From Acidimicrobiia bacterium (GTDB lineage: Bacteria > Actinomycetota > Acidimicrobiia > Spongiisociales > UBA5794), in NCBI GenBank assembly GCA_013001485.1, contig JABDMN010000011.1:1-17629 (forward strand): a stretch of 17,629 nucleotides of DNA. The letters run 5' to 3'. Shown piece by piece: positions 1-7,362 of the stretch. A program made the translations under genes and the position numbers. Every line of letters begins with the position of its first letter. Positions within the stretch are counted from its first letter, which is position 1. The notes beneath the pieces are model-generated. The model did no database searches, was not told the DNA's origin, and saw nothing but the letters and a program-made list of their open reading frames with translations.

Positions 1-14
1 CTTCTGTATGGGGA

Positions 15-42
15 GTTGTCGGTTGTCAGTTGTCAGTCGTCG
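15..42. repeat. Four tandem copies of a 7-bp unit (GTTGTCR-like)
   Basis: Four head-to-tail heptamers stand at 15-21, 22-28, 29-35 and 36-42: GTTGTCG, GTTGTCA, GTTGTCA and GTCGTCG. They lie just upstream of the EamA gene, and the third copy supplies its best -35 box (TTGTCA, 30-35). The array could be a slippage-prone microsatellite or a set of repeated protein-binding sites; the sequence does not decide between these. Confidence 0.6.
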
Positions 43-63
43 GCTACCTGGTAGACCTCGCCG
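30..63 (+). promoter_or_regulatory. Possible leaderless promoter of the EamA-type exporter gene
   Basis: TTGTCA (30-35, 5 of 6 to the -35 consensus) is followed after 16 nt by TAGACC (52-57), a -10-like box. The ATG at 64 begins 6 nt after that box, and no Shine-Dalgarno sequence precedes it. This is the arrangement expected if transcription starts at or next to the A of the start codon, as is common in actinobacteria. The -10 box lacks the final T of TAnnnT, so confidence is moderate. Confidence 0.4.
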
Positions 64-927
64 ATGAGTTCCACACGGGCCGCCATCACCCTCGCTCTGC
101 TGGCCACTGCCTGGGGGGCGATCCCGCTTCTGGTGCGAACCGACGTTGACGCGATGCAGCTGGTCGCTATGCGGGCCCTGCTGGGTTCGGCCACCCTTCT
201 GGTCCTGCTGCAGATCCGAGGTTCGCTCGCCTTCCCGAATCGACATCGGGGCAGACTCGTTGTAGCCGGCGTCCTCCAGGCGGCGCACTGGGCCGCCTTC
301 TTCATCGCCATCAAGGAGACGACGGTCGCTGTGGCCCTGGCGACGCTCTACCTGGGGCCACTTCTGGCTGCCGTGGCCGCCCGGTATGCGCTCGGTGAGC
401 GGTGGCGGACTGGTGCCGTGGCCGGCCTCGGATTGGGCCTGGTTGGAGTTCTCCTCGTTGTACGTCCGGGTGGAGGAGCCACTGCGGTGGGCGTCACAGC
501 CGCACTGGTTGCTGCGGTGACGATGGCCGGCCTGATCGTTGTCGCCAAGCCTGCCGCCGAAGACCTCGGGGGTCTCACGGTTGCTGCAGCCGAGCTAACG
601 GTTGCCGCCGTCGTCCTGCTGCCGTGGGCGGGGGCGGCGATACCGGCCGTGCCCGATTCCTGGGGTGTCTTCGTCGTGCTGGGCGTGGTCTTCACCGGGA
701 TCTCGGGTCTCATCTACTGGTCGTCGATGCGACGTCTCCCTGTGGCGACCGTGGGGGTCCTGATGTACCTCGAACCCGCGTCTGCAGTGGTGTGGGCATC
801 GCTCTTCCTGAGCGAGTCGCTCGACTGGATCACCTGGATCGGGGTCGCCATCGTCCTGGCGGGCGGTGTGATCGCCTCGAGAAATGGTGAAGCCGACGCC
901 GCGTTGGTGGCGCCGGCTTCGCTCTAG
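64..927 (+). CDS. EamA-family (DMT superfamily) transporter
   Basis: A 287-residue, very hydrophobic protein with about ten predicted membrane helices in two repeats, the size and layout of EamA/RhaT-type drug/metabolite transporters, usually exporters of amino acids or other small metabolites. The first EamA repeat covers roughly residues 5-135. It includes the stretch around 80-100 with ETTVAVALATLYLGPLLAA, which matches the conserved end of an EamA repeat. The second covers roughly 145-275 and ends in the typical YLEPASAVVWASLFLSE segment followed by a last helix rich in I, V and G. The start at 64 is the first ATG; it has no ribosome site but fits a leaderless promoter. The gene stands alone and converges on the next gene, with 9 bp between the stops. 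The substrate cannot be read from the sequence. Confidence 0.88.
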   Translation: MSSTRAAITLALLATAWGAIPLLVRTDVDAMQLVAMRALLGSATLLVLLQIRGSLAFPNRHRGRLVVAGVLQAAHWAAFFIAIKETTVAVALATLYLGPLLAAVAARYALGERWRTGAVAGLGLGLVGVLLVVRPGGGATAVGVTAALVAAVTMAGLIVVAKPAAEDLGGLTVAAAELTVAAVVLLPWAGAAIPAVPDSWGVFVVLGVVFTGISGLIYWSSMRRLPVATVGVLMYLEPASAVVWASLFLSESLDWITWIGVAIVLAGGVIASRNGEADAALVAPASL

Positions 928-935
928 AACCTTTT
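889..935. terminator. Hairpin between convergent genes, likely bidirectional terminator
   Basis: The arms 889-900 and 909-920 form a 12-bp stem with an 8-nt loop. There is one A/C mismatch in the plus-strand RNA, and it becomes a G-U pair in the minus-strand RNA. The stem sits in the last codons of the EamA gene; a TTTT run follows at 932-935. For the minus-strand gene ending at 937 it lies about 17 nt past the stop. The T run is 11 nt away from the stem, so this is not a textbook terminator, but its position between two convergent genes supports the role. Confidence 0.5.
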
Positions 936-936
936 G

Positions 937-1425
937 TCAGTTGGCTGAAGCCGCCCGACCTTTGAGCAGGTTGAACCCGTCGATGAAGTCGTCGGCCTGG
1001 GCTCCCCTCACTACGTCGTACGAGGTAGCGGAGCCGTCTGCGAACTTCATTGTCATGAAGTGCGACAGCTTGCCCTTCTCCATCGTCATGTCGACAAGCG
1101 TGTCGAGCGGCAGTTCGGCACACAGCTCCTTCGGGTTGCCAGACATCGAGCCATGCTTGAAGAACAGCACCCTGCGGTTGGTGAGGGCGACGTGACTGCG
1201 ATCGGTCGGAAGGTCCTCGGCTACGCCCAGTGGCGCATCGGTCTCCTGACGCTTGGCGGCCATCTTGTTGGCGACCAGGGCCCCGGCGATACCGCCGATA
1301 GCTCCGAGTGCAACCTGTTTACCGACGGAGCCGGCCGGTTGCACGAACGTCGCCGTGTGGAACGTTTCGTCGGCGGCAAGCACGTCGCTGCAGTGCTTGG
1401 TCACCTTCTTCAGGATGTTTGGCAT
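937..1425 (-). CDS. Hypothetical small protein with a PH-like fold
   Basis: A 162-residue protein that I cannot assign to a named family with confidence. Residues 1-35 are mixed, with two Cys/His-containing turns. Residues about 36-55 (QVALGAIGGIAGALVANKMA) form a glycine- and alanine-rich hydrophobic segment that could be a membrane hairpin or a buried helix. Residues about 75-155 alternate short beta strands and contain VALTNRRVLFFK, a pattern typical of bacterial PH-like (YokE/bPH-type) domains. A final amphipathic helix (DDFIDGFNLLKG) would cap such a barrel. The ATG at 1425 is preceded by a GAGGGGGG ribosome site about six bases upstream. The gene lies downstream of the importer operon in the same direction, but 158 bp away, so it may have its own promoter. 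The PH-like reading is an inference from pattern alone. Confidence 0.7.
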   Translation of the reverse strand: MPNILKKVTKHCSDVLAADETFHTATFVQPAGSVGKQVALGAIGGIAGALVANKMAAKRQETDAPLGVAEDLPTDRSHVALTNRRVLFFKHGSMSGNPKELCAELPLDTLVDMTMEKGKLSHFMTMKFADGSATSYDVVRGAQADDFIDGFNLLKGRAASAN

Positions 1426-1494
1426 GAGGTCCCCCCTCGGGATCGCCGGTTTACGTTTGCCAGATATCGGCGGCGAGAGCCCAGATCTTGAATG

Positions 1495-1534
1495 CCCAGA
1501 GAGGCTGATTTCCCTGCGTCAACTGGACTCTGGG
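1495..1534. repeat. Inverted repeat CCCAGAG-N26-CTCTGGG in the gap after livM
   Basis: Perfect 7-bp arms lie at 1495-1501 and 1528-1534, in the 158-bp gap (1426-1583) between livM and the small PH-like gene. The spacer contains no evident gene; on the minus strand it carries TTGACG, a possible -35 box for the gene starting at 1425, but I could not place a convincing -10. The repeat could be an operator or part of a longer RNA structure. Chance is also possible for arms of this length. Confidence 0.3.
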
Positions 1535-1552
1535 ACCTGCGAACCGTTGGCG

Positions 1553-1568
1553 ATGGCGAGACCGCCAT
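1553..1568 (-). terminator. Weak terminator candidate after livM
   Basis: A 6-bp perfect stem (ATGGCG/CGCCAT, loop of 4) lies about 16 nt past the livM stop codon. No T run follows it on the minus strand. It is placed correctly for the end of the nine-gene operon but is weak as an intrinsic terminator; factor-dependent termination would be equally plausible. Confidence 0.25.
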
Positions 1569-1583
1569 GCTGTGGGTGAGCCG

Positions 1584-2669
1584 TCACTCCTCGGCTGATG
1601 TAGAGGAGTCGGCACCGAAGAGCCGCTTCAAGCGCTCTCTGCCTGCCTTGATCTTGAACGCTCGAGCTCTCCAGGTTCCAACGATCCCGTACGGGAGATA
1701 CAGCACGATGAGCACGTAGGCGAGGCCAATGAGAAGCTCCGAAGCAGCTCCGTACCAACGGTCGAGATAGAACTGGAGCAGTCGGAAAACCGCGGCACCA
1801 ATGAGGGCACCGCTGATCGTGCCGACGCCACCAATCAAGATGATGAGGAGCGCTGTGACGGTGAACCCGAGGCTTGCCACGTTGGGAGTGACGATCGGCT
1901 GATGCATCGCATGGAGTGCTCCTGCGAACGACGCCGTGATCGATGCCACAACCAGGGCCAGCAGCTTGAACCAGAACGTGTTGTAGCCGAGCATCAGAGC
2001 GCGGTCCTCGTTCTCGCGGATGGCGTTGAGCACCTTGCCGGCGGGCGAGTCGACGATCCACGTGTAGATCACGTAGGTGCCAAGCACGATGGCGAGCGTG
2101 ACGAGATAGAAGGCGAAACGCTCGTTGGTGGTGTCGAGGAACCACACAGGAGGCTGGACTCCCTGCAGGCCAATCTCTGCGCCCGCCCACTGCTGCAGGT
2201 CGCTCGACTGGATCACGATCCAGAACACCGACGCCAGACCAAGCGTGACCAGGGCGAATGTGATTCCCTTCACTCGAGGGAGCACGATCCCGAAGAGAAC
2301 AGCCTGCAGAACGGCAGCGATCACGACAACCAACAAGGCGGCGATCCAGTTCATCTCGTGGGTCTTGAGCATGATCCCGAACGTGTACGCGCCGACGGCG
2401 AAGAACATCGCGTGACCGAACGACAACAGGCCCGTCACGCCGAGGATCAGGTCGTAGCTGATCGCGTACAGGGCAAGGATGAAGATCTCGATAGCGAGGC
2501 CTTGGAGGAATCGGGCGTTGCCGTCGTCGTTGGCGATCACGGCCCCGAGGCCGTTTCCGTCGATGACGAGAGAGATGATGAACGGGAACGCCACCAACAG
2601 GGCAGTGGCGATCAGGAGCAGGCGACGCTTCTTGAACCACACGTTGAATCCTGCGGCGAGGGTGGTCAT
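1584..2669 (-). CDS. livM: Branched-chain amino acid-type ABC importer permease (LivM family)
   Basis: A 361-residue inner-membrane permease, one of two that form the channel of a LIV/HAAT-type ABC importer. Family marks are visible in order. A first helix covers about residues 16-36. The LivM segment GLLSFGHAMFFAVGAY lies near residues 79-94. The cytoplasmic coupling helix, AIRENEDRALMLGYN, falls near 214-228. The closing block, with VASLGFTVTALLIILIGG and GTISGALIGA, lies in the last third. The C-terminal tail is charged and cytoplasmic (KIKAGRERLKRLFG). The ATG at 2669 overlaps the livH stop in an ATGA, with GGGAGGAG six bases upstream, so translation is coupled. It is the last gene of the operon. 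LIV-type permeases carry amino acids but also many carboxylates, aromatics and urea; the neighbouring acyl-CoA enzymes argue for an organic acid or ester here. Confidence 0.93.
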   Translation of the reverse strand: MTTLAAGFNVWFKKRRLLLIATALLVAFPFIISLVIDGNGLGAVIANDDGNARFLQGLAIEIFILALYAISYDLILGVTGLLSFGHAMFFAVGAYTFGIMLKTHEMNWIAALLVVVIAAVLQAVLFGIVLPRVKGITFALVTLGLASVFWIVIQSSDLQQWAGAEIGLQGVQPPVWFLDTTNERFAFYLVTLAIVLGTYVIYTWIVDSPAGKVLNAIRENEDRALMLGYNTFWFKLLALVVASITASFAGALHAMHQPIVTPNVASLGFTVTALLIILIGGVGTISGALIGAAVFRLLQFYLDRWYGAASELLIGLAYVLIVLYLPYGIVGTWRARAFKIKAGRERLKRLFGADSSTSAEE

Positions 2670-4483
2670 CGCTCGCTCCTCCCAAACAGGCCGGCGGGCA
2701 GCACAAGGAGGATGACCACCATCACGAGAATGGAGATAGCGGGCACCAGTGTCGGAGAGGGCTTGAACGGCTCGGCCAGGAACGGCACGTTGATTCCGGT
2801 CTGGCCAAACCTGATGATGAGCTGCTGAAGCAGGCCCACGAGCACTGCGCCTGCGGCCGCTCCCGGGAAGGATGTGAGCCCGCCGATGGCTAGGGCGACG
2901 ATGGCGCCCAGGAGGAAGAGGGCTCCCATACCCGTCGACAGCCCGATCGACGGCGCCGCCAGCACGCCGCCGAGTGCTGCCAGGCCCGACCCGAGGGCGA
3001 AGACCGACGTGAACACGCGTCGCACGTTGATGCCAAGCGCTTCGACCATCTCAGGGTCCTGAACGCCGGCGCGGATGACCATCCCGAGCCGCGTCCGGCG
3101 CAGCAGCAACGTCACTCCCACGAGCACGATCAACCCGACCAGCACGATGAATCCCTCGTTGTAGACGCGAAGCCGTCCACCAAACACGTCGACTGTTGAG
3201 CAGCCGCTGAAGAATCCGCCGAGTCCCTCACCGGGACAACCGGGGCCCGTGCCGTTGAAGGCCGCGGGACGCGCCATGGTGAACTCGGGCCTTCCCCAGA
3301 TCTCCCGCACGACCTCGATGAGGATGAAGCCAACCCCGAGGGTGATCATGAGCTGGTAGATGGGTCGGTCGTACAGCGGCCGGATGAGGATCACCTCGAT
3401 GAACGCACCGACTGCGGCGCCGAGTCCGGTGGCGACCGCCATGGCGAGGAAGAACCGCCAGGTCGTCGAGATGCCGAAGATCCAATCGTTGAGGGGGTCC
3501 TTGACCAACGACAGGACGATCGCGGCTACCACCATGGTGGCAAACCCGGCGACGTGGCGACGGGTCACCGGTTCGAGTTCACCTGCCTGGCGGGCAAATG
3601 TCATGAGGGCGGTGGCTACGAGCGCACCTCCGACGAGCAAGGCCAGGAAGGCAATTACTGCAGGCCAGCTGAACGATTCGGCAGGCAGCGGGGCGAGAGT
3701 TCCGAGGTCGATCTGCACCGAGAAGTTGCTCGGGCTCTTGGCGAAGTCCTCGGGATTCCAGATGACAAGGGGGAACTTGGTCACTGCGACGATCGAGGTG
3801 AACCCGCCGATGACCAGGAGGCTCCAGGCCGTGAGCTTCATCCCGGGCTCGCTGTCAGCGTTGTCGCTCCGGAGGCGCCGGAACGTCAGGAACGCCCACG
3901 CTGCGAGGGCAAGGACGACGGCTGTCACGATGACGATCAGCAGAGCCGAGGCTCCTCCGGTTGCCTCTTCGGCGCCTTCCTCCACCGCACCCCCGGCAAA
4001 CAGGGTCAGCCATCCGACGTAGACCCCGACAAGTGTCACTAGCCACAGCCCGACATGCCAGGTGAGATCGATGCCCCGGATCCAGACGGACGCTCGCTTC
4101 CACAGTGGCAAGAGAGCGAAGGGCGCCAGGATGAGCAGCACGGGCACCGCGGCGTCCACCGCAGTATCGAACCGGGTGTACACGGTCCAGCCGACGTAGG
4201 CGCCAAGCATGAAGATCTCGCCGTGGGCGAGGTTCAGGACATCCATCAGCCCGAAGATCAGCGAGAGCCCCGACGCAACCAGGAACGTGATCGCTCCGAC
4301 GGACAAGCCCTGCATGATGGTGGCGAACCAGTCGTCGCGTTCGAGCCCGGCGAGAGCAGCGAGGAGGAAGAAGAGAAGGGTCCCCAACACGGCGACCCGC
4401 GCCCGGTTCTCCTTCAGCCACTCGGACCGGCGTCGCTGTGGCGAGGCCTCCGGGGCCGCGACCTGAGTGCTCTCATCCGGCAC
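2666..4483 (-). CDS. livH: LivH-family ABC permease with a large membrane insertion
   Basis: A 605-residue permease, about twice the usual 290-310 of LivH. It has a cytoplasmic N-terminus (1-28) and a first helix at 31-47. The LivH core begins with QGLSVGAITFLVASGLSLIF (58-77) and NLAHGEIFMLGAY (84-96). From about 104 to 343 there is an insertion with about six hydrophobic segments (near 111-127, 143-163, 178-200, 217-241, 273-294 and 310-327). The core then resumes with VGAFIEVILIRPLYDRP (358-374), the coupling segment RAGVQDPEMVEALGINVRRV (471-490) and the terminal helices. Two cysteines (416 and 428) lie in a glycine-rich extracytoplasmic loop. The start is the GTG at 4483, which has an excellent AGGAGGT seven bases upstream; it overlaps livF by 11 nt. 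There is no frameshift and the reading frame is clean across the insertion, so it is not an annotation error. Confidence 0.92.
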   Translation of the reverse strand: MPDESTQVAAPEASPQRRRSEWLKENRARVAVLGTLLFFLLAALAGLERDDWFATIMQGLSVGAITFLVASGLSLIFGLMDVLNLAHGEIFMLGAYVGWTVYTRFDTAVDAAVPVLLILAPFALLPLWKRASVWIRGIDLTWHVGLWLVTLVGVYVGWLTLFAGGAVEEGAEEATGGASALLIVIVTAVVLALAAWAFLTFRRLRSDNADSEPGMKLTAWSLLVIGGFTSIVAVTKFPLVIWNPEDFAKSPSNFSVQIDLGTLAPLPAESFSWPAVIAFLALLVGGALVATALMTFARQAGELEPVTRRHVAGFATMVVAAIVLSLVKDPLNDWIFGISTTWRFFLAMAVATGLGAAVGAFIEVILIRPLYDRPIYQLMITLGVGFILIEVVREIWGRPEFTMARPAAFNGTGPGCPGEGLGGFFSGCSTVDVFGGRLRVYNEGFIVLVGLIVLVGVTLLLRRTRLGMVIRAGVQDPEMVEALGINVRRVFTSVFALGSGLAALGGVLAAPSIGLSTGMGALFLLGAIVALAIGGLTSFPGAAAGAVLVGLLQQLIIRFGQTGINVPFLAEPFKPSPTLVPAISILVMVVILLVLPAGLFGRSER

Positions 4484-5174
4484 CGAGGTACCTCCTGATC
4501 GTCTCCTTGTCGTCAGCGAGGTCGGACATGGCGCCGCTCTGCACCGATTGGCCCTCCTCGATGATCACGTAATGCTGGGCCAATCGGCTGGCGACTATGA
4601 AGTTCTGCTCCACCAGAAGCACTGTCGTGCGGTCAGAGAGCTGACGGATCGCCTCCATCATCTGCTCGATCAACACGGGGGCCAACCCCTCGCTGGGCTC
4701 ATCAATGAGCAGGAGCCGGTTGTCGGCCACCAGAGCCCGAGCGACGGCCAGCATTTGCTGCTGTCCGCCCGACAGGTTGGTGCCGGGGAGGCGAATCAGC
4801 CGTTTGAGGTCCGGGAACAGCCCAAAGATGAAGTCCTCCTTGCGGGCGAGGTCACCCTTCTCGCGCTCGCCGATGCGCAGGTTCTCCTCGACGCTCAGGT
4901 CGGCGAAGATCGCTCGATACTCGGGCACGTAGCCGATTCCGAGCGCCGCGATGTCGAAGCTGCGGTGCCCGGTGATGTCCTCGCCGTCGAACTCCACCGA
5001 CCCGGTGCGCGCCGGGTTGAGGCCAAGAATCGTGCGCAACGTCGTGGTCTTGCCTGCGCCGTTGCGGCCGAGGAGGGCGACGATGTCGCCCTCAGGCACG
5101 TCCAGCGTGACCCCTTCGAGGATGTGGAACTGCTCGATGAACGTGTGAACGTCGCGGAGCTCGAGGAGGCTCAC
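4473..5174 (-). CDS. livF: ABC importer ATP-binding protein (LivF family)
   Basis: A 233-residue cytoplasmic ATPase, close to the usual 233-237 of LivF. It has Walker A GRNGAGKT (36-43), the LivF-type stretch GIGYVPEYRAIFADLSVEEN (79-98), signature LSGGQ (134-138), Walker B LLLIDEPSEGLAP (154-166) and the LivF switch segment VLLVEQN (185-191), where the family has Gln in place of the usual switch His. It would form a heterodimer with LivG and drive the LivH/LivM channel. The start is a GTG at 5174 that overlaps the livG stop as GTGA, with an AGAGGGG ribosome site upstream. All catalytic motifs are intact. Confidence 0.95.
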   Translation of the reverse strand: MSLLELRDVHTFIEQFHILEGVTLDVPEGDIVALLGRNGAGKTTTLRTILGLNPARTGSVEFDGEDITGHRSFDIAALGIGYVPEYRAIFADLSVEENLRIGEREKGDLARKEDFIFGLFPDLKRLIRLPGTNLSGGQQQMLAVARALVADNRLLLIDEPSEGLAPVLIEQMMEAIRQLSDRTTVLLVEQNFIVASRLAQHYVIIEEGQSVQSGAMSDLADDKETIRRYLGAG

Positions 5175-5944
5175 CCGTCACCCCTCTCATCTTCATACAA
5201 CGCCCCGAGGTAGGCGGTTTGCACCGTCTCGTCGGCAGAGATCTCTTCGGGGGTGCCCTCGGCGAGAAGCCCGCCCTGGTGCATCACCGTGATGCGGTCC
5301 GACACCGCCATCACAACGTTCATGTTGTGCTCGACCAGGACCACCGTCTTGTCTCCAGCCTCCTGGATCGATTGAACCAGCTGCATGAGCTCGGGAACCT
5401 GCTCGGCCGCCATTCCGGCCGTGGGTTCGTCGAGCATCAGCACGTCAGGGTCTGGAGCCAGGATCATTCCCAGCTCGAGCTTCCGTTGATCTCCGTGTGG
5501 GAGTGTCCTCGCCAGGTGGAGGGCCTTCGGGCCGAGACCGACCTGCTCGAGCACGTCGTGGGCTCGATCCAGGTAACCCTTGAGCTTGCGGTGCGACCGG
5601 AACAAGCGGAAGCTGTCACGCCCCAGCGCCTGGCTCGCCAGTCGCACGTTCTCCAGAACGGTCAGGTTCGGGAAGATGTTCGTGATCTGGAACGACCTCC
5701 CGATACCTCGGTGGATCGTCCGATGCACGGGGATACCCGTGATGTCGTCACCTTTGTAGAGGACGCGGCCACTCGTGGGCCGCAGCGTCCCGCTGACGAG
5801 GTTGAAGAACGTCGTCTTGCCCGCTCCGTTGGGGCCGATGATCGAATGGAGGGCGCCTTCCTCAATGGTGACGCTGACGTCGTCGACGGCGACGAGCGCA
5901 CCGAACTCCCTACGGAGGCTCTGCGTCTCGAGGATCACGCCCAC
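5171..5944 (-). CDS. livG: ABC importer ATP-binding protein (LivG family)
   Basis: A 257-residue ATPase from the chosen GTG at 5944; LivG proteins are normally about 255. The frame stays open upstream to an ATG at 6070, but that extension would overlap the binding-protein gene and adds 42 residues unlike any LivG. The GTG has AGAAGGG seven bases upstream. Motifs seen: Walker A GPNGAGKT (37-44), the LivG helix segment GIGRSFQITNIFPNLTVLEN (80-99), the LivG-style signature LPHGDQRKLELG (148-159), Walker B VLMLDEPTAGM (168-178) and switch His206 in VLVEHNM. The HGDQ form of the signature is common in LivG and is not a defect. It pairs with LivF, whose start overlaps its stop. This is the only gene in the operon not translationally coupled to the one before it; it follows a hairpin in a 62-nt gap. 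Confidence 0.93.
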   Translation of the reverse strand: MGVILETQSLRREFGALVAVDDVSVTIEEGALHSIIGPNGAGKTTFFNLVSGTLRPTSGRVLYKGDDITGIPVHRTIHRGIGRSFQITNIFPNLTVLENVRLASQALGRDSFRLFRSHRKLKGYLDRAHDVLEQVGLGPKALHLARTLPHGDQRKLELGMILAPDPDVLMLDEPTAGMAAEQVPELMQLVQSIQEAGDKTVVLVEHNMNVVMAVSDRITVMHQGGLLAEGTPEEISADETVQTAYLGALYEDERGDG

Positions 5945-5964
5945 TTTGGTGCCCTTCTGTAAAG

Positions 5965-5998
5965 GGAGCGGGACGGGTTGGGGGACCCGCCCCGCTCC
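5965..5998 (-). promoter_or_regulatory. Intercistronic RNA hairpin between the binding-protein gene and livG
   Basis: The arms 5965-5978 and 5985-5998 pair over 14 bp with a 6-nt loop. The one mismatch in the plus strand (A5973/C5990) becomes a U-G pair in the minus-strand RNA, so the stem is unbroken exactly in the transcript of this operon. It begins 8 nt after the stop codon at 6009-6007. Downstream, the short sequence CCCTT-TACAG-AAGGG (5964-5950) could fold and hide the livG ribosome site. Such hairpins after binding-protein genes commonly stabilise the upstream message or partly terminate transcription, giving more binding protein than transporter. No long T run follows, so partial attenuation or RNA stabilisation fits better than full termination. 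Confidence 0.65.
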
Positions 5999-6006
5999 AG
6001 TTCTGT

Positions 6007-7362
6007 CTAACCGAGGCTTCCTACTGGAAGCGAACCGCACCGTGAGGTGAAGTCGCCCTCGAGCAAGCACGGAGGCACTGGCCGGACTGTGGCCACGCTC
6101 TCGTAGTACTTGAACTCAGGATCGTCCACGTTCAGCAGAGTCACGACGTACATGTCCTGGATGGCCATGTGGTCCTCTGCCCGGATCTCGATGGTGCCCT
6201 TCGGGCCTTCGAAGCTCATGCCCTCGAGCGCTGCCTTGAGCGAGTCGGCATCGGCCGCTCCGCCGGTGGCTTTCAACGCTTCGACCACCATGATCGCCGC
6301 GTTCATCCCGTCGGCGTCGAAGAGGTCGGGGAAGGTTCCGAAGTTGTCGGCTACTTCACTGATCAGGTAGTCGTTCACGGCGTTGTCAGGTGCCGTGTAG
6401 TGGTACAGGATCACCGACGTAGCGCCGACGGCGTTCGAGAAGAACGCCGGCATCACGACGTTGTCGACGAAAGGCGAGCCGAGCACGGTGTCGTCGTCGA
6501 TGACACCAAGGTCGATGGCCGCCTGGAGCAACGGTACGAAACCGCCGCCAGCCCAGGTCACCAGGAATGCGTCGGCGTCCGTGTCAGCCAACGGACCAAG
6601 GAAGGTCGTGAAGTCGGTGGTGTCAGCAGGTGCAAAGACGTCGTCCTCGATAAACGAACCACCGAAGAACTCACAAGCGTCCTTGTAGGCCTGGGCACCG
6701 CCGTATCCGAACGAGTAGTCCGGAGCGATCTGCACGAAGGTCTCATACCCGTCGCCATTGACGAACTGATCACAGATCGCCATACCGTCCTGATAGTTGC
6801 TTCGGCTTGCCCGGAACGTGTTCGGGTCGAAGTCCTTCCCGGTGATGTCCGTAGCGGCCGCCGGTGCGGCGATCAGGATCACGTCGTTGTCTCGGGCGAT
6901 GCCCTGCAGGGGCGCGGTGACGCCTGAGCTCACTGAGCCGATGATGATCTCGGCTCCCTCGACCTCGATCAGCTCACGAGCCGACGTTGCCGAAAGCTCA
7001 GGATTGGTCTGGTCGTCCTTGAAGACCACACGGATCTCGCAGTCGTCGACCATGTAGGTCTGCTCGAGACCGCTCTGCACGTCACCACCGGTCGCATACG
7101 CAAAGCCGATCGGAACGCCACGGTTCATGTGTGCGCCATAGATCGCGAGGGGACCGCTGAGGTCGGTGATCACACCAACCGTCACTGGTTCGTCACACGT
7201 GGCGCCGGTGGCGGCCGGCGTGGTGGTCGTCGCTGCCTGGGTTGTCGTCGTCGCTGCCGTCGTAGTTGCCGCCGTGGTGTCGGTGCTTTCGTCATCGCCG
7301 CATGCAGCGGCGATGAGTGCCAGCACCATCAAGATGGCGACAAGGCGGATCGTCCTTCTCAT
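6007..7362 (-). CDS. ABC importer substrate-binding lipoprotein (Peripla_BP_6 / LivJK type)
   Basis: A 451-residue extracytoplasmic binding protein. The N-terminus is a lipoprotein signal: basic MRRTIR, a hydrophobic stretch, then IAAAC with Cys21 as the expected lipidated residue. An acidic and threonine-rich stalk follows (about 22-55). The mature fold starts at EPVTVGVITDLSGPLAIYG, the classic first strand of LIV-type binding proteins. Next comes the hinge-lobe segment IIIGSVSSGVTAPLQGIARD, then RASRSNYQDG and the second-lobe APDYSFGYGGAQAY. The ATG at 7362 overlaps the hydrolase stop as ATGA and has AGGAGG six bases upstream, the best ribosome site in the operon, consistent with the need for excess binding protein. 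Its ligand is not known. The family binds branched amino acids, amides, aromatic acids and other carboxylates, and the acyl-CoA enzymes upstream favour a carboxylic acid or an ester of one. Confidence 0.93.
   Translation of the reverse strand: MRRTIRLVAILMVLALIAAACGDDESTDTTAATTTAATTTTQAATTTTPAATGATCDEPVTVGVITDLSGPLAIYGAHMNRGVPIGFAYATGGDVQSGLEQTYMVDDCEIRVVFKDDQTNPELSATSARELIEVEGAEIIIGSVSSGVTAPLQGIARDNDVILIAAPAAATDITGKDFDPNTFRASRSNYQDGMAICDQFVNGDGYETFVQIAPDYSFGYGGAQAYKDACEFFGGSFIEDDVFAPADTTDFTTFLGPLADTDADAFLVTWAGGGFVPLLQAAIDLGVIDDDTVLGSPFVDNVVMPAFFSNAVGATSVILYHYTAPDNAVNDYLISEVADNFGTFPDLFDADGMNAAIMVVEALKATGGAADADSLKAALEGMSFEGPKGTIEIRAEDHMAIQDMYVVTLLNVDDPEFKYYESVATVRPVPPCLLEGDFTSRCGSLPVGSLG

Noticed and set aside
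15..42. CRISPR-like repeat array
   Set aside because: The units are 7 bp and directly adjacent, with no spacers and no cas genes in the window.
1426..1583. Possible tRNA or small RNA gene in the gap
   Set aside because: The stretch GACCTGCGAACC recalls a T-arm, but no cloverleaf stems or acceptor pairing could be built around it.
1519..2706. Long open frame on the minus strand over livM in a different frame
   Set aside because: It is rich in Arg, His, Pro and Ser with no domain, and the overlapping livM has strong family motifs and an ATGA coupled start. It is a GC-driven shadow.
1902..2828. Plus-strand open frame rich in His, Asp and Glu opposite livM and livH
   Set aside because: The acidic composition is what the reverse complement of a hydrophobic high-GC membrane gene yields; no ribosome site or domain was seen.
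5171..5944. LivG signature LPHGDQ as a broken ABC motif
   Set aside because: A HGDQ-type signature is common in LivG proteins, so it is not taken as a defect.
5945..6070. Longer livG starting at the ATG at 6070
   Set aside because: It would overlap the binding-protein gene by 64 bp and read through the hairpin, adding 42 basic residues not found in LivG. The GTG at 5944 has a ribosome site and gives the family length.
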